Part shown: piece after piece, positions 1 through 6,904 of the stretch
How positions within the stretch are numbered: position 1 is the stretch's first letter
Layout of the letters: every line of letters begins with the position of its first letter
From: Nitrospirota bacterium
GTDB taxonomy: Bacteria; Nitrospirota; Thermodesulfovibrionia; Thermodesulfovibrionales; Magnetobacteriaceae
Direction: 5' to 3'
Length of the DNA stretch: 12,280 bases
Assembly: GCA_015233485.1 (NCBI GenBank)
Contig: JADFXO010000083.1
Location: forward strand, 1 to 12,280
The notes under the pieces: generated by a model
Database searches by the model: none
What the model saw: only the letters and a program-made list of their open reading frames with translations
Told to the model about the DNA's origin: nothing
Position numbers and translations under genes: made by a program

Positions 1-82
1 CCACGCAACAAACATAGCCGAAATGGTCATCTACATGGTAGAAGGCCAGATAATTAAACACCAGAAAAATAACTTATCATAG
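1..82 (+). CDS. phoU: PhoU-family phosphate regulator, C-terminal fragment
   Basis: Partial gene entering from the left edge. The frame starting at base 2 gives 26 residues and ends at a TAG at 80-82. The visible tail begins HATNIAEMVIYMVEG, which closely matches the C-terminal helix of PhoU proteins (HATNIAEDVIYMVEG-like); the usual acidic residue after NIAE is Met here. PhoU is a cytoplasmic helical protein that restrains the PhoR/PhoB response and Pst phosphate uptake when phosphate is plentiful. It is the only clear gene on the plus strand and converges on pstB. A hairpin element starts 2 nt after its stop. The tail is short, but the motif is characteristic and the pstB neighbour supports the call. 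Confidence 0.85.
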   Translation, partial: HATNIAEMVIYMVEGQIIKHQKNNLS

Positions 83-83
83 G

Positions 84-192
84 TAAGAATTAAAGACGAA
101 GGGGAGTAACTCCCCTTCACCCCGTATTCTCGCACATGTTTTATTTATTTAATTTGGGCTGCCGCTCGTTGGCGGCTTCGGTACTCCGGCTA
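84..192 (+). repeat. 3'-end hairpin element, copy a (after phoU)
   Basis: First of three copies of a modular element; the others are at 3580-3637 and 7245-7376, both in the opposite orientation. Read on plus it runs: an A-rich start next to the phoU stop, a near-perfect hairpin (98-118), ACCCCGTATT, a TTTTATTTATTTAATTTGGG block, a second hairpin (GCCGC at 161-165 with GCGGC at 172-176), then a head ending GGTACTCCGGCTA. Compared with copy b it lacks the roughly 23-bp inner hairpin module. It lies between convergent phoU and pstB and could serve as the transcription end for both. Identity with the other copies is seen directly; its function is inferred. Confidence 0.85.
98..118 (+). terminator. 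Palindromic hairpin after phoU
   Basis: GAAGGGGAGT (98-107) pairs perfectly with ACTCCCCTTC (109-118); a real loop would open a few of the inner pairs. It starts 16 nt after the phoU stop. No T-run follows on plus, but the minus-strand exit is T-rich (CGTCTTTAATTCTT), so as an intrinsic terminator it fits transcripts coming from pstB better. It may act on both convergent transcripts. Confidence 0.5.
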
Positions 193-221
193 ACGGCTGC
201 GTTGGGGTACCCTTATTGGCG

Positions 222-971
222 TCAGCCGAACCTGCCGGTTATATAATCCTCCGTCAGTTTATTGGAGGGATATGTGAACACCCTTGGAGTTTCGTCAAAT
301 TCTATCAGCTCGCCAAGCATAATAAATCCTGTGTAATCGCTCATCCTTGCGGCCTGCTGCATGTTGTGTGTGACTATTACTATTGTAACGGTCTCTTTTA
401 ATTCAACGGCAAGCTCTTCGATTTTGGATGTAGAGATGGGGTCAAGAGCCGAGGTAGGCTCATCAAAAAGCAGCACTTCCGGTGCAACGGCGAGGGCGCG
501 GGCTATGACGAGGCGCTGCTGCTGCCCCCCTGAGAGCGTGTAGGCGCTCACGTGGAGTTTGTGTCTGACCTCCTCCCAAATGGCGGCTTGTCTAAGGGCA
601 AACTCGACATGGCCGTCAAGTTCACTGCGTTTTTTTACTCCCCTAAGCCGCAGCCCATAGGCAACATTTTCATATATCGACATAGGAAATGGGGTCGGTT
701 TTTGAAATACCATCCCTATGCGGCTGCGCAGCTCAATTATGTCTGTGTCTTGCGCGAGGATATTTACGTCATTAAACAATATCTCCCCTTCGTAGCGGTT
801 ACCGGGGTAGAGGTCGTGCATCCGGTTAAAACACCTCAGCAGCGTCGTCTTGCCGCAGCCCGACGGCCCTATAAGCGCCGTTATGGCGTGTGAGTGTATG
901 GGAATGCTTATGTTTTTCAGGGCATGTGTACCGCCCGGGTAATAAAAGTTGAGCTGCCTTACCTCATCCAT
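222..971 (-). CDS. pstB: Phosphate ABC transporter ATP-binding protein PstB
   Basis: Cytoplasmic ATPase of the high-affinity phosphate importer PstSCAB. The 249 residues match the usual PstB length. Visible motifs are Walker A GPSGCGKT (35-42), followed by the PstB-typical TLLRCFNRMHDL; Q-loop in GMVFQKPTPFP (Q90); signature LSGGQQQRL (146-154); Walker B VLLFDE (166-171) with the D-loop SALD; and the switch His in THN (H202). The ATG at 969-971 lies inside the end of the upstream c-di-GMP gene, with 8 nt of overlap, so translation is probably coupled; I see no strong separate Shine-Dalgarno. No pstS, pstC or pstA lies upstream within the window. The other Pst subunits must be elsewhere, possibly with phoU beyond the left edge, in which case this could be a second pstB. 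The family assignment is firm. Confidence 0.95.
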   Translation of the reverse strand: MDEVRQLNFYYPGGTHALKNISIPIHSHAITALIGPSGCGKTTLLRCFNRMHDLYPGNRYEGEILFNDVNILAQDTDIIELRSRIGMVFQKPTPFPMSIYENVAYGLRLRGVKKRSELDGHVEFALRQAAIWEEVRHKLHVSAYTLSGGQQQRLVIARALAVAPEVLLFDEPTSALDPISTSKIEELAVELKETVTIVIVTHNMQQAARMSDYTGFIMLGELIEFDETPRVFTYPSNKLTEDYITGRFG

Positions 972-2844
972 CTAAGCGGCCATTGTCACTGTTGTCATCC
1001 ACGGGGTCTTGCCCGCAGTTCATCCTCTTGTCTCTGACAATCGAAAACCCCTCTTTTGACTTAGCTGCCTTCTTGACGTCCGTTGCTATGGATGCCAGGT
1101 GCGCGAAGGATTCTATTTTATATATCTCGGTACTTACCACACCAATCGACAAGGACAACAGATGATATCTCTCTGGATGTCCTTTCCGGCTTACCGATTC
1201 ATAATATCCTCTTTCGTAGTCGTCTTCGCCGTGAAATTCCCTGAGCTTTGACTTAAAACTCTCAATCAGCATATTGCAAAGCGTCATCGATTTGTTAGGA
1301 TGGGCAAGGAGGATAAAATCATCCCCTCCGATATGCCCGATGAAATTAAAATCGTGCTGCTGTCCCCTCACGGTTTCCTCGATTATCTGCCCCAGCGTCC
1401 TGAGTACGCAGTCGCCTTTCTCAAACCCGTAATTGTCGTTGTATGGTTTAAAGTTATCGAGGTCTATGTAGCAAATATCGAAGTGTATGTTTTGGGTAAG
1501 TCTTTTGTTTATCTCCTCCGAGATAGATTTATTGCCGGGCAGCCCCGTAAGCGGATTGGCGTTCCTGGCAAGAGATATGGATTTTTCGGTTACAGCCGCT
1601 AACAGTTCGCTTATAGTGACAGAACCAAGATATTTTCCATTTTTTGTCACACTGACATCGTCATAAAGATATTCAACCCTCCTTAATCTTATCATCCTCG
1701 CAACGTCTTCAATGGAAACATTCCCCTCTACCGCGAGAAACTGCGTTTCCATCAGGTCCTTGACCCTCTTACGGTAGTTGAGGGCGCTGCCATAGCCGCA
1801 CTTGCCCAGCATCTGATTTTCTAAAAACCTTTGCCTGTTGATTATCCCGAAAATCCTTTCGTCTTCGATAACAGGCATACATCTAAACTCACTATTACTT
1901 ATTAAAGTATTAAATGCCTCCATCAAAGAACTATCCGGGCAGAGGCAGTCTCTCTTCACTGCAATATCGCCTACGAATACAGATTCAGGAAAATTGCCGT
2001 AATTATCCGGTTTCTTTCCCTGCAACGAGCAAATTTCTACTTTGGCCTGATCGTTTAAGCCGGGGGCGGGTCTTTGCAGATAAAACCCCTGCAACAAGTC
2101 TATGCCCATGTTCATAACATGTTTAAGTTCCTGTTCGGTTTCTATACCTTCGGCAATAACCTTTATTCCAAGCCTGTGGCATACGGTTGTAATGGCGTCA
2201 ACCAGATTATGCTTAATAAGGGCCTTATCCACGTCGGATATAAAATGCCTGTCTATTTTTACATAATCTGGTTCAATGATTGACAGCATCTTTAAACCGC
2301 CATATCCCACCCCGAAATCATCTATTGCAATCTTATAGCCCGTTTCTTTAAACTTCCTAACGACTTTATTGAACACGTCGTAGTTTGAGATAGCGCTTTC
2401 TTCGGTTATTTCAAGGACAATTTTATCTTTTGACAACCCCCATTCCCTTATATAGTGGTCAGTAATCTCACACCATCCGGGGTTATCCGTGATCGTTTCG
2501 GGGCAGATGTTTATGAATAGATACGCATCGGTTTTGCTGATACCCGCTTGAGACGCCTTTACGAGTGCATTTTCCTGACACGCCGAATCCAATAGAGACA
2601 GTGTGTTGGTAGCCTTAGCCCTTTCAAACAACTCGCCTATGTTGAGCTCAGACGAAGTCCTGATCAGTCTGGTAAGGGCTTCATAGCTATATACGCTTCC
2701 ATCTTTCGACGAATAGATGGGCTGGAAGTGTATCGTTAAGGCATTAGAGTCTATTAACCTGTATATATGTTCTCTCTCGTCGCCTAAGTCGAAATCATTT
2801 GGTTTTTTAGTTAACATATCATCCAGTGTCCATTTCATTTTCAT
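964..2844 (-). CDS. EAL-CBS-GGDEF c-di-GMP turnover protein
   Basis: 626 residues with no obvious membrane segment, so probably cytoplasmic. The N-terminal EAL phosphodiesterase domain (about 25-262) keeps YEALTR (54-59), N112, E145, DDFG (175-178), K196, AEG..E (231-235) and QGF (253-255), so it should hydrolyse c-di-GMP. Two CBS motifs follow (about 290-345 and 358-418), likely binding an adenine nucleotide. The C-terminal diguanylate cyclase-type domain (about 425-605) has NPLTGLPGN (430-438), DLDNF (461-465) and the signature GGDDF (506-510) instead of GGDEF; cyclase activity is therefore uncertain. I see no RxxD inhibitory site upstream of the signature. The ATG at 2842-2844 has a strong AAGGAGG upstream. 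The gene overlaps pstB by 8 nt and follows a small zinc-ribbon gene by 45 nt, so all appear to form one operon. The protein may be a bifunctional enzyme or an adenylate-gated phosphodiesterase. Confidence 0.93.
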   Translation of the reverse strand: MKMKWTLDDMLTKKPNDFDLGDEREHIYRLIDSNALTIHFQPIYSSKDGSVYSYEALTRLIRTSSELNIGELFERAKATNTLSLLDSACQENALVKASQAGISKTDAYLFINICPETITDNPGWCEITDHYIREWGLSKDKIVLEITEESAISNYDVFNKVVRKFKETGYKIAIDDFGVGYGGLKMLSIIEPDYVKIDRHFISDVDKALIKHNLVDAITTVCHRLGIKVIAEGIETEQELKHVMNMGIDLLQGFYLQRPAPGLNDQAKVEICSLQGKKPDNYGNFPESVFVGDIAVKRDCLCPDSSLMEAFNTLISNSEFRCMPVIEDERIFGIINRQRFLENQMLGKCGYGSALNYRKRVKDLMETQFLAVEGNVSIEDVARMIRLRRVEYLYDDVSVTKNGKYLGSVTISELLAAVTEKSISLARNANPLTGLPGNKSISEEINKRLTQNIHFDICYIDLDNFKPYNDNYGFEKGDCVLRTLGQIIEETVRGQQHDFNFIGHIGGDDFILLAHPNKSMTLCNMLIESFKSKLREFHGEDDYERGYYESVSRKGHPERYHLLSLSIGVVSTEIYKIESFAHLASIATDVKKAAKSKEGFSIVRDKRMNCGQDPVDDNSDNGRLDG

Positions 2845-2861
2845 ACGTATGCCTCCTTCAT

Positions 2862-2907
2862 GATGTTCATTATTCCATGCAAACGATGTTCATTGTTCCA
2901 TACAAAC
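2862..2907. repeat. 23-bp tandem duplication
   Basis: Two adjacent 23-bp units (2862-2884 and 2885-2907) differ at only two positions; each begins GATGTTCATT. The second unit contains the stop codon of the zinc-ribbon gene (2890-2892), and the array fills the gap to the Shine-Dalgarno of the EAL-CBS-GGDEF gene. It is probably a recent slippage duplication that lengthened the intergenic spacer. Confidence 0.8.
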
Positions 2908-3069
2908 CATGGCAGGGGCTTTGCCTGTCCGTTCCTTTCCCTCTTCAGAAAAATACCAGACTTTGGGGAAAAAGTAATTAATTTCACATTTTACACATGA
3001 ATACACATTACCTACGAAATACGCACGTTTAAGTACAAGTTGGGAATTACAGTTATCACAAAATCTCAT
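2890..3069 (-). CDS. Small zinc-ribbon-like protein
   Basis: 59 residues beginning MRFCDNCNSQL. The pairs C4-x2-C7 and C25-x2-C28, separated by 17 residues, form a plausible zinc-ribbon knuckle pair; the rest is unassigned. The frame is open further upstream to a TTG, but the ATG at 3067-3069 has a perfectly placed GGAGG, so I chose it. It starts 22 nt after the stop of the small Cys-rich gene and ends 45 nt before the EAL-CBS-GGDEF gene, so it sits inside that operon. The C-terminal tail (SEEGKERTGKAPAMVCMEQ) looks low in structure. I do not recognise a named family. It could be a metal-binding accessory or regulatory protein. Confidence 0.6.
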   Translation of the reverse strand: MRFCDNCNSQLVLKRAYFVGNVYSCVKCEINYFFPKVWYFSEEGKERTGKAPAMVCMEQ

Positions 3070-3091
3070 TGTTTCCTCCACGTTTAGCGGT

Positions 3092-3310
3092 TTACACATA
3101 CTCCAAATGACGCTCAAACACCATGAAAATTTCGTCTTTCAAGTGTTCCACGTAGCAAGCACACACCTTTATGCGCTCACACTTCCAGCAGCTGGAAATC
3201 TTAGCTTCCAGGTGTTCCTCGTAGCTTGCACACACATTTACGTGCTCACATTTCCCGAAGGTTGTAATTTCGGAAAGACCTTCGTACCGCTCACATATTA
3301 TTCTTGACAT
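3092..3310 (-). CDS. Small Cys-rich repeat protein, two-unit copy
   Basis: 72-residue protein of a family I do not recognise. The ATG at 3308-3310 has AGGAG at good spacing. The first 30 residues (MSRIICERYEGLSEI, then KCEHVNVCASY) are nearly identical to the product of 6901-7050. The protein contains two copies of a 23-residue unit with core KCEhxxVCAxYxEHL: KCEHVNVCASYEEHL, then KCERIKVCACYVEHL. Cysteines fall as C-x2-C-x5-C in the second unit; the first unit has Phe in place of the first Cys. This spacing suggests metal or redox chemistry, which is inference. The gene opens the operon with the zinc-ribbon, EAL-CBS-GGDEF and pstB genes. It is exactly 23 residues longer than its paralogue. 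Conservation of frame, Shine-Dalgarno and sequence between the copies argues that it is a real gene. Confidence 0.7.
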   Translation of the reverse strand: MSRIICERYEGLSEITTFGKCEHVNVCASYEEHLEAKISSCWKCERIKVCACYVEHLKDEIFMVFERHLEYV

Positions 3311-3413
3311 GTTCTCTCCTATAGTCTGTCAGGATATCCCGCGGCAGAAACGCGGCAGCCGCAAGTACAACCATCAAACGCAGACTCGCTACCATACTAA
3401 ATAACCATCTCAC
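3291..3413 (-). CDS. Possible 40-residue hydrophobic protein
   Basis: A GTG at 3411-3413 opens a 40-codon frame ending at TGA 3291-3293. It has one hydrophobic stretch (SLRLMVVLAAAAFLP) and a basic, polar C-terminal tail. GAGGAG lies about 10 nt before the GTG, slightly far for a Shine-Dalgarno. It overlaps the start of the small Cys-rich gene in another frame. The second copy of the cassette keeps the same frame open over the last 20 or so codons but has no start or hydrophobic part, which weakens the case. It may be a small membrane peptide or a chance frame. Confidence 0.25.
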   Translation of the reverse strand: MRWLFSMVASLRLMVVLAAAAFLPRDILTDYRREHVKNNM

Positions 3414-3464
3414 CCTGTTTGTACTCCTCTTTTGATGACTTTTATAATTTTACTTCCCAACCGT

Positions 3465-3544
3465 TGTATGCTATATATATTAAATGATCGGCTGTTACAG
3501 GAATATGACGAATTGATTAAGAATAGATTATATTTATATGAAAT
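3465..3544 (-). repeat. Duplicated upstream block, copy 1
   Basis: About 80 bp closely matching 7143-7220. Both contain a single TTTAATATATAGCAT-like motif, GGCTGTTACAGGAATAT, GATTAAGAATAGATTATATTT and a final GAAAT. The block lies upstream of the small Cys-rich gene in both places, so gene and upstream region were copied together. The bases between this block and the gene (about 3346-3464) do not match the other copy. The remaining gene-free sequence between 3414 and 3465 shows nothing further. Confidence 0.85.
3527..3532 (-). promoter_or_regulatory. Candidate -10 box, operon headed by 3310
   Basis: A perfect TATAAT on minus, kept at the equivalent place in the other cassette copy (7203-7208). 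No good -35 is visible (ATACCA at 16 bp). If used, it gives a leader of about 210 nt before the small Cys-rich gene. The assignment rests on conservation plus the consensus match. Confidence 0.35.
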
Positions 3545-3579
3545 CAGGTGGTATTAATTTACAGCGGCGCAGCCTGTAC

Positions 3580-3637
3580 CCGGAGTACCGAAGCCGCCAA
3601 CGGGGGGATAATCCCCCGTCTTCTTTAATTCTTTAAT
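3580..3637 (-). repeat. 3'-end hairpin element, copy c (after GT21 gene)
   Basis: Shortest copy of the element. It keeps the head (CGGAGTACCGAAGCCGCCAACG), one GGGGGGATAATCCCCC hairpin and the tail TTCTTTAATTCTTTAA, but lacks the central AT-rich block present in copies a and b. It overlaps the last codons of the glycosyltransferase gene, so the element supplies that gene's stop codon. Its tail end points toward the gene, as in the other two copies. Confidence 0.8.
3600..3619 (-). terminator. Hairpin after GT21 gene
   Basis: ACGGGGG (3600-3606) pairs with CCCCCGT (3613-3619) around a 6-nt GATAAT loop, starting 5 nt past the GT21 stop on minus. No T-run follows on minus; the plus side exits into TCTTCTTTAATTCTTT. 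It is a plausible bidirectional transcription barrier between two minus-strand operons. Confidence 0.5.
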
Positions 3638-4803
3638 AGTTTGTATATCAATAACCACAAGCCGGTCTCCGGCATTGGCGATAAGGCTGAACCTTTGCCG
3701 ATGATATATCTGTTGCCTCTCCAGTTGACGGTGTTGCTGAAAATCGGCACAAACCAAATAAACCCTATGATGAGATCCTTGACCGGGGATAACAAATACA
3801 GCAAGGGGCTCATCCCGGCACGAAGCCTTGTCCCGATGTACATGTCGTGGGCAATCTTAAGCGAACTAACTGCCGCCGCAAACAAAACGGATGCAGTTGA
3901 CACCGGCATAATAAGCATAAGAATGAAGGCCATAAATACGGCATTAGTAAATAGTTCAGAGAGGTACTTAGCGCCTCCGATTTGCCATCTTAGCTTCCCC
4001 CACCTTGTATGCCGGTTAATAAAACGCCTTAAACTCCAGTATTCATTGACGTTATTAATAAGGTGATTGGAAAGAATAACCTTTTTTCCAAGCGCATGGA
4101 TTCTCTGGCCGATTATGTAGTCCTCGGCCAGAAAGTCCTTAACGCTGGTAAAGCCGCCAATGGCCTCAAGGGTATCCTTTGGCATGAGCATCGATTTCCC
4201 AACAACACACGGCATATCAAGATATTTATCTAAGACGCAGACACTGCCGGCGACAAATGAATTCAGGTGAAGATTTTCCATGGCGGCCCCAAATGAACGG
4301 CTGCTTACTCCCCTTATAATATTGCTTACCAGCCCGACAGACGGGTCGTCCATGTGATGGGAAATGTCAGATAAGTAGTCTTTTTCCACGCGGACATTGC
4401 TGTCGCTGATAAGTATAAGGCCGTATTTGGCTATTTTATATGCCGGTATCAGATTATTCACCTTGGGATTCAATCCTGCGTCACAATGTTCGATGACAAT
4501 AGAGATATCCTTAGAATGGTATTTATCCTTGATTTTCCTCGCTACTTTATAAGCGGGGTCGTTCTGGTCCTGAAGCGTAAAGATTACCTCATAGACGGGA
4601 TAATCAAGATTACAGAAGCTCTCAAGATTATCAAATAAGCAATCCTCAAGACCCTTGAGTGGTTTAAGAATTGAAATAGCGGGGAATGTTCGCGCAAGCC
4701 GCCCGCTGTCTGGCTTGGGGGAAGCCGTATAAGACCTGACAGCAAGTGCCTCAAGCAGATACAAGACGATTACTATGACTATCATTACCGTAAAAACCCA
4801 CAT
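3625..4803 (-). CDS. GT21-type membrane glycosyltransferase (HpnI/ceramide glucosyltransferase-like)
   Basis: 392-residue GT-A glycosyltransferase of the ceramide glucosyltransferase/HpnI group. It has an N-terminal membrane helix (about 3-21), then SILKPLKGLEDCLFDNL (44-60), the typical family opening. The catalytic series is DSN (134-136), the acidic AED (226-228) and RHTRW (264-268), matching the (Q/R)xxRW motif. Hydrophobic segments at about 287-315 and 334-356 anchor the C-terminal part, followed by WRGNRY (361-366), also seen in this family. The expected role is transfer of a sugar from a nucleotide-sugar to a lipid acceptor at the inner face of the cytoplasmic membrane. The acceptor is unknown: a hopanoid, ceramide-like lipid or other glycolipid. 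The ATG has AAGGAGG upstream. It starts 15 nt after the PHP gene, so the two are cotranscribed. No other hopanoid gene is in the window, so I give no symbol. Confidence 0.87.
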   Translation of the reverse strand: MWVFTVMIVIVIVLYLLEALAVRSYTASPKPDSGRLARTFPAISILKPLKGLEDCLFDNLESFCNLDYPVYEVIFTLQDQNDPAYKVARKIKDKYHSKDISIVIEHCDAGLNPKVNNLIPAYKIAKYGLILISDSNVRVEKDYLSDISHHMDDPSVGLVSNIIRGVSSRSFGAAMENLHLNSFVAGSVCVLDKYLDMPCVVGKSMLMPKDTLEAIGGFTSVKDFLAEDYIIGQRIHALGKKVILSNHLINNVNEYWSLRRFINRHTRWGKLRWQIGGAKYLSELFTNAVFMAFILMLIMPVSTASVLFAAAVSSLKIAHDMYIGTRLRAGMSPLLYLLSPVKDLIIGFIWFVPIFSNTVNWRGNRYIIGKGSALSPMPETGLWLLIYKLLKN

Positions 4804-4818
4804 GTGTTTACCTCCTTC

Positions 4819-5511
4819 CTAATTTCTAAAAAGTGTAATAGCCACACCCTTATTATGCCGGATACATTGTTTTATGGAATCTATGTTTTTATCGCAGTTC
4901 AGAAGAGTTTTCCATGAATAAAGATGTCCCGGTTTATGGAAGTCACTGTTTGCGATATATGGATACTTTTTCAGGCTTATAACGTTGAAGACATCGTCCC
5001 TGTTGGCAATCTCCCATGCGTCGATATAACGGGCGTATTTATCTCTGTTATTCCAGAGAAAAAGTGTGTCGCGGTCGCCTGTGCCTGACATGTAATGTGG
5101 ATGGCAGGCTATAATCAGGGCCTTCTGCAGCTTCGCTGTAAGAAATATTTCTTCATAACCTATACATGCGGGTATAAACTCCTGGACATCGACAATTAGT
5201 ATGTGGGCTGAGTCATTGACAGAAAGACGGTTTTTCGTTATTTCAATGCCGGCAATGACGAGCATACCATATTTGTCATAGGCCCTTTTGGCCTCTTCCT
5301 TTATGTCGGAGATGTATTGGTTAAAGTTGTTGGCCGTTACAGAGTATTTAAATCGATGTGCGAGTTTGCCAAATGAATTATCACCGCTTACCACATGGTC
5401 GGTAATGGCTATTACATCAAAGCCGGCCTGTCCAAAAATATCTATTGCCTTCCTTAACTCTACCGAGCCGTCGGAATAAGTGGTGTGAATATGGAAATCA
5501 CACAGCAACAT
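4819..5511 (-). CDS. PHP-domain metal-dependent phosphoesterase
   Basis: 230 residues forming a single PHP domain. Metal-binding motifs are present in order: HIHTTYSDG (7-15), ITDH (36-39), GIE (E90), H103, CHPH (136-139) and NSDFHKP (188-194). PHP proteins hydrolyse phosphoesters with two or three metal ions; known roles range from histidinol-phosphate to nucleotide or sugar-phosphate substrates, and this one cannot be assigned. The ATG at 5509-5511 is the natural start because the first motif begins at residue 7, although no good Shine-Dalgarno is seen. It lies 15 nt before the GT21 gene and 139 nt after the GH1 gene. Its place beside a glycosyltransferase suggests a sugar-phosphate or lipid-linked phosphate substrate, by inference. 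Confidence 0.9.
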   Translation of the reverse strand: MLLCDFHIHTTYSDGSVELRKAIDIFGQAGFDVIAITDHVVSGDNSFGKLAHRFKYSVTANNFNQYISDIKEEAKRAYDKYGMLVIAGIEITKNRLSVNDSAHILIVDVQEFIPACIGYEEIFLTAKLQKALIIACHPHYMSGTGDRDTLFLWNNRDKYARYIDAWEIANRDDVFNVISLKKYPYIANSDFHKPGHLYSWKTLLNCDKNIDSIKQCIRHNKGVAITLFRN

Positions 5512-5545
5512 ATCAGTATTGATAACATCTAATCATATTGTAACT

Positions 5546-5551
5546 ATTATA
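5546..5551 (-). promoter_or_regulatory. Candidate -10 box upstream of PHP gene
   Basis: A perfect TATAAT on minus about 35 bp before the PHP start codon, within the 139-bp AT-rich GH1-PHP gap. No convincing -35 lies 16-18 bp upstream. Also in the gap is an inverted repeat GTTAC...GTAAC (5585-5602) that could bind a regulator. An internal promoter for PHP-GT21 is possible but weakly supported. Confidence 0.3.
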
Positions 5552-5650
5552 ACGAATGAATATTACAGCATTATGAAGCATGTGTTACAGTTAATGAAGG
5601 TAACATTACAATACGGTTAAATGTTTAATGATAAAGATTCTATTGAATGG

Positions 5651-6904
5651 TCATAGTTTTCTATTTTTTATGATATAAGAATAATATGTGGCGGCGTTTG
5701 TGGGTTTGCGATTCAGGGTGTCGAAATTGACGTTATAAAGCCCGAAGCGGGCGTCGAGGCCGTTGAGCCACTCGTAGTTGTCTATCAGTGACCAGTAGAA
5801 ATAGCCCCCTATATCCAATCCGTGCCTTTTTTTACAGTGCTCTATTGTGTCGATATGTTTTTTTATAAATCTAATTTTTTCGTGGCTGTCCTTTGTGGCG
5901 ATTCCGTTTTCGGTTATTATCAGGGGAATATTCAATGTCGAAGCGAACTTCAGCATCTTTTCAAGTCCGCGCGGGTATATCTCCCACCCCATGTCGGTAA
6001 GTCCGTGGCCATCGATGTCCAGGTGTCTCATCTCAACACCCATCTTTTTAAATGGATTAAACCTCATATGTATCCTTGTGTAGTAGTTCACGCCAAAGAA
6101 GTCGAGTTTTCCTTTTATGGGAACTGAAAATTGCATTTCTTCTTTAAACGGGAATTTAACTCTCAGCAACCCGGTGGCAAAGGCATCGAGCAGGGATTGA
6201 TTATAAAAATGCCTCGCAAAACGGGCAAGAAGTTTATCCAGTGGGTTCCATTTATTCCATGGGGCAAGGGCGGCCATATTATGGGCGACACTCACTTTCG
6301 CATTTGGACATGCGGCATGTATGATTTCATATGCCCCTGCGTGCGCCCTGAGAATATTCACAAGGGCCTTGACTCCTAACGGCACATTGTGCATCGCAGG
6401 GGGAATACACCCTTCAAAATAGCCTGCAAGGATGAGGACATAGGGTTCATTAAAGGTTATCCAGTATTTGACGTCGCTTACCGCGGCAACTATTCTCTTG
6501 ACATAGGCAAGAAATATATCCACAGATTCATCCTCGTGCCAGGGATATTTCTTTATAAACCAGAGGGGGTGAGTAAAGTGATGCAGGGTCAGCATAGGCT
6601 TGATGCCGTATTTTATAAGTATCTCTATGATTTCTAAATAATGATTGATTGCCGGCTCATCCCACATGTGCTCACGCGGTTGTATTCGGGACCATTCGAG
6701 CGAGAAGCGGTACGCGTTTACCCCAAGGTCATTAAGGAGGACGAGATCTTTCTTGTACAGTTCATAATGATTTGTTATTTCAGGCCTTTCACTGAGGATA
6801 GTGTCCCATGACGACCAGTCGGCGTGAGGGGAGCCCTCAAGCTGAAATGCGGAAGTTGCGACCCCCCAGAGAAAGGCTTCCTGCGTGGCAGAATTGGCAA
6901 TCAC
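5651..6904 (-). CDS. GH1 family beta-glucosidase/beta-glycosidase
   Basis: 417 residues, a full-length though compact GH1 (beta/alpha)8 barrel. Key motifs are the opening FLWGVATSAFQLEG (11-24), HHF (108-110), FNEP (151-154) with acid/base E153, ITENG (330-334) with nucleophile E332, and WSLIDNYEW (371-379) with the sugar-binding Glu and Trp. It should hydrolyse beta-linked glucosides or galactosides by a retaining mechanism. No signal peptide is seen, so it is cytoplasmic. The start is GTG at 6902-6904; an in-frame stop lies a few codons upstream, so no other start fits. The GTG overlaps the TGA of the preceding small Cys-rich gene (GTGA), implying translational coupling; no independent strong Shine-Dalgarno is visible. 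With the downstream PHP and GT21 genes it suggests a glycan or glycolipid locus. Confidence 0.95.
   Translation of the reverse strand: MIANSATQEAFLWGVATSAFQLEGSPHADWSSWDTILSERPEITNHYELYKKDLVLLNDLGVNAYRFSLEWSRIQPREHMWDEPAINHYLEIIEILIKYGIKPMLTLHHFTHPLWFIKKYPWHEDESVDIFLAYVKRIVAAVSDVKYWITFNEPYVLILAGYFEGCIPPAMHNVPLGVKALVNILRAHAGAYEIIHAACPNAKVSVAHNMAALAPWNKWNPLDKLLARFARHFYNQSLLDAFATGLLRVKFPFKEEMQFSVPIKGKLDFFGVNYYTRIHMRFNPFKKMGVEMRHLDIDGHGLTDMGWEIYPRGLEKMLKFASTLNIPLIITENGIATKDSHEKIRFIKKHIDTIEHCKKRHGLDIGGYFYWSLIDNYEWLNGLDARFGLYNVNFDTLNRKPTNAATYYSYIIKNRKL

Noticed and set aside
84..192. Hairpin repeats read as a CRISPR array or an insertion sequence
   Set aside because: Only three dispersed copies exist, with no regular spacers, no transposase and no clear target-site duplications.
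3070..3117. Earlier TTG start for the zinc-ribbon gene at 3117
   Set aside because: It would overlap the preceding gene and adds residues with no visible motif; the ATG at 3067-3069 has a consensus ribosome site.
5847..6637. Plus-strand open frames across the GH1 gene
   Set aside because: They are antisense shadows of a strongly recognised glycosidase and show no motifs or ribosome sites.
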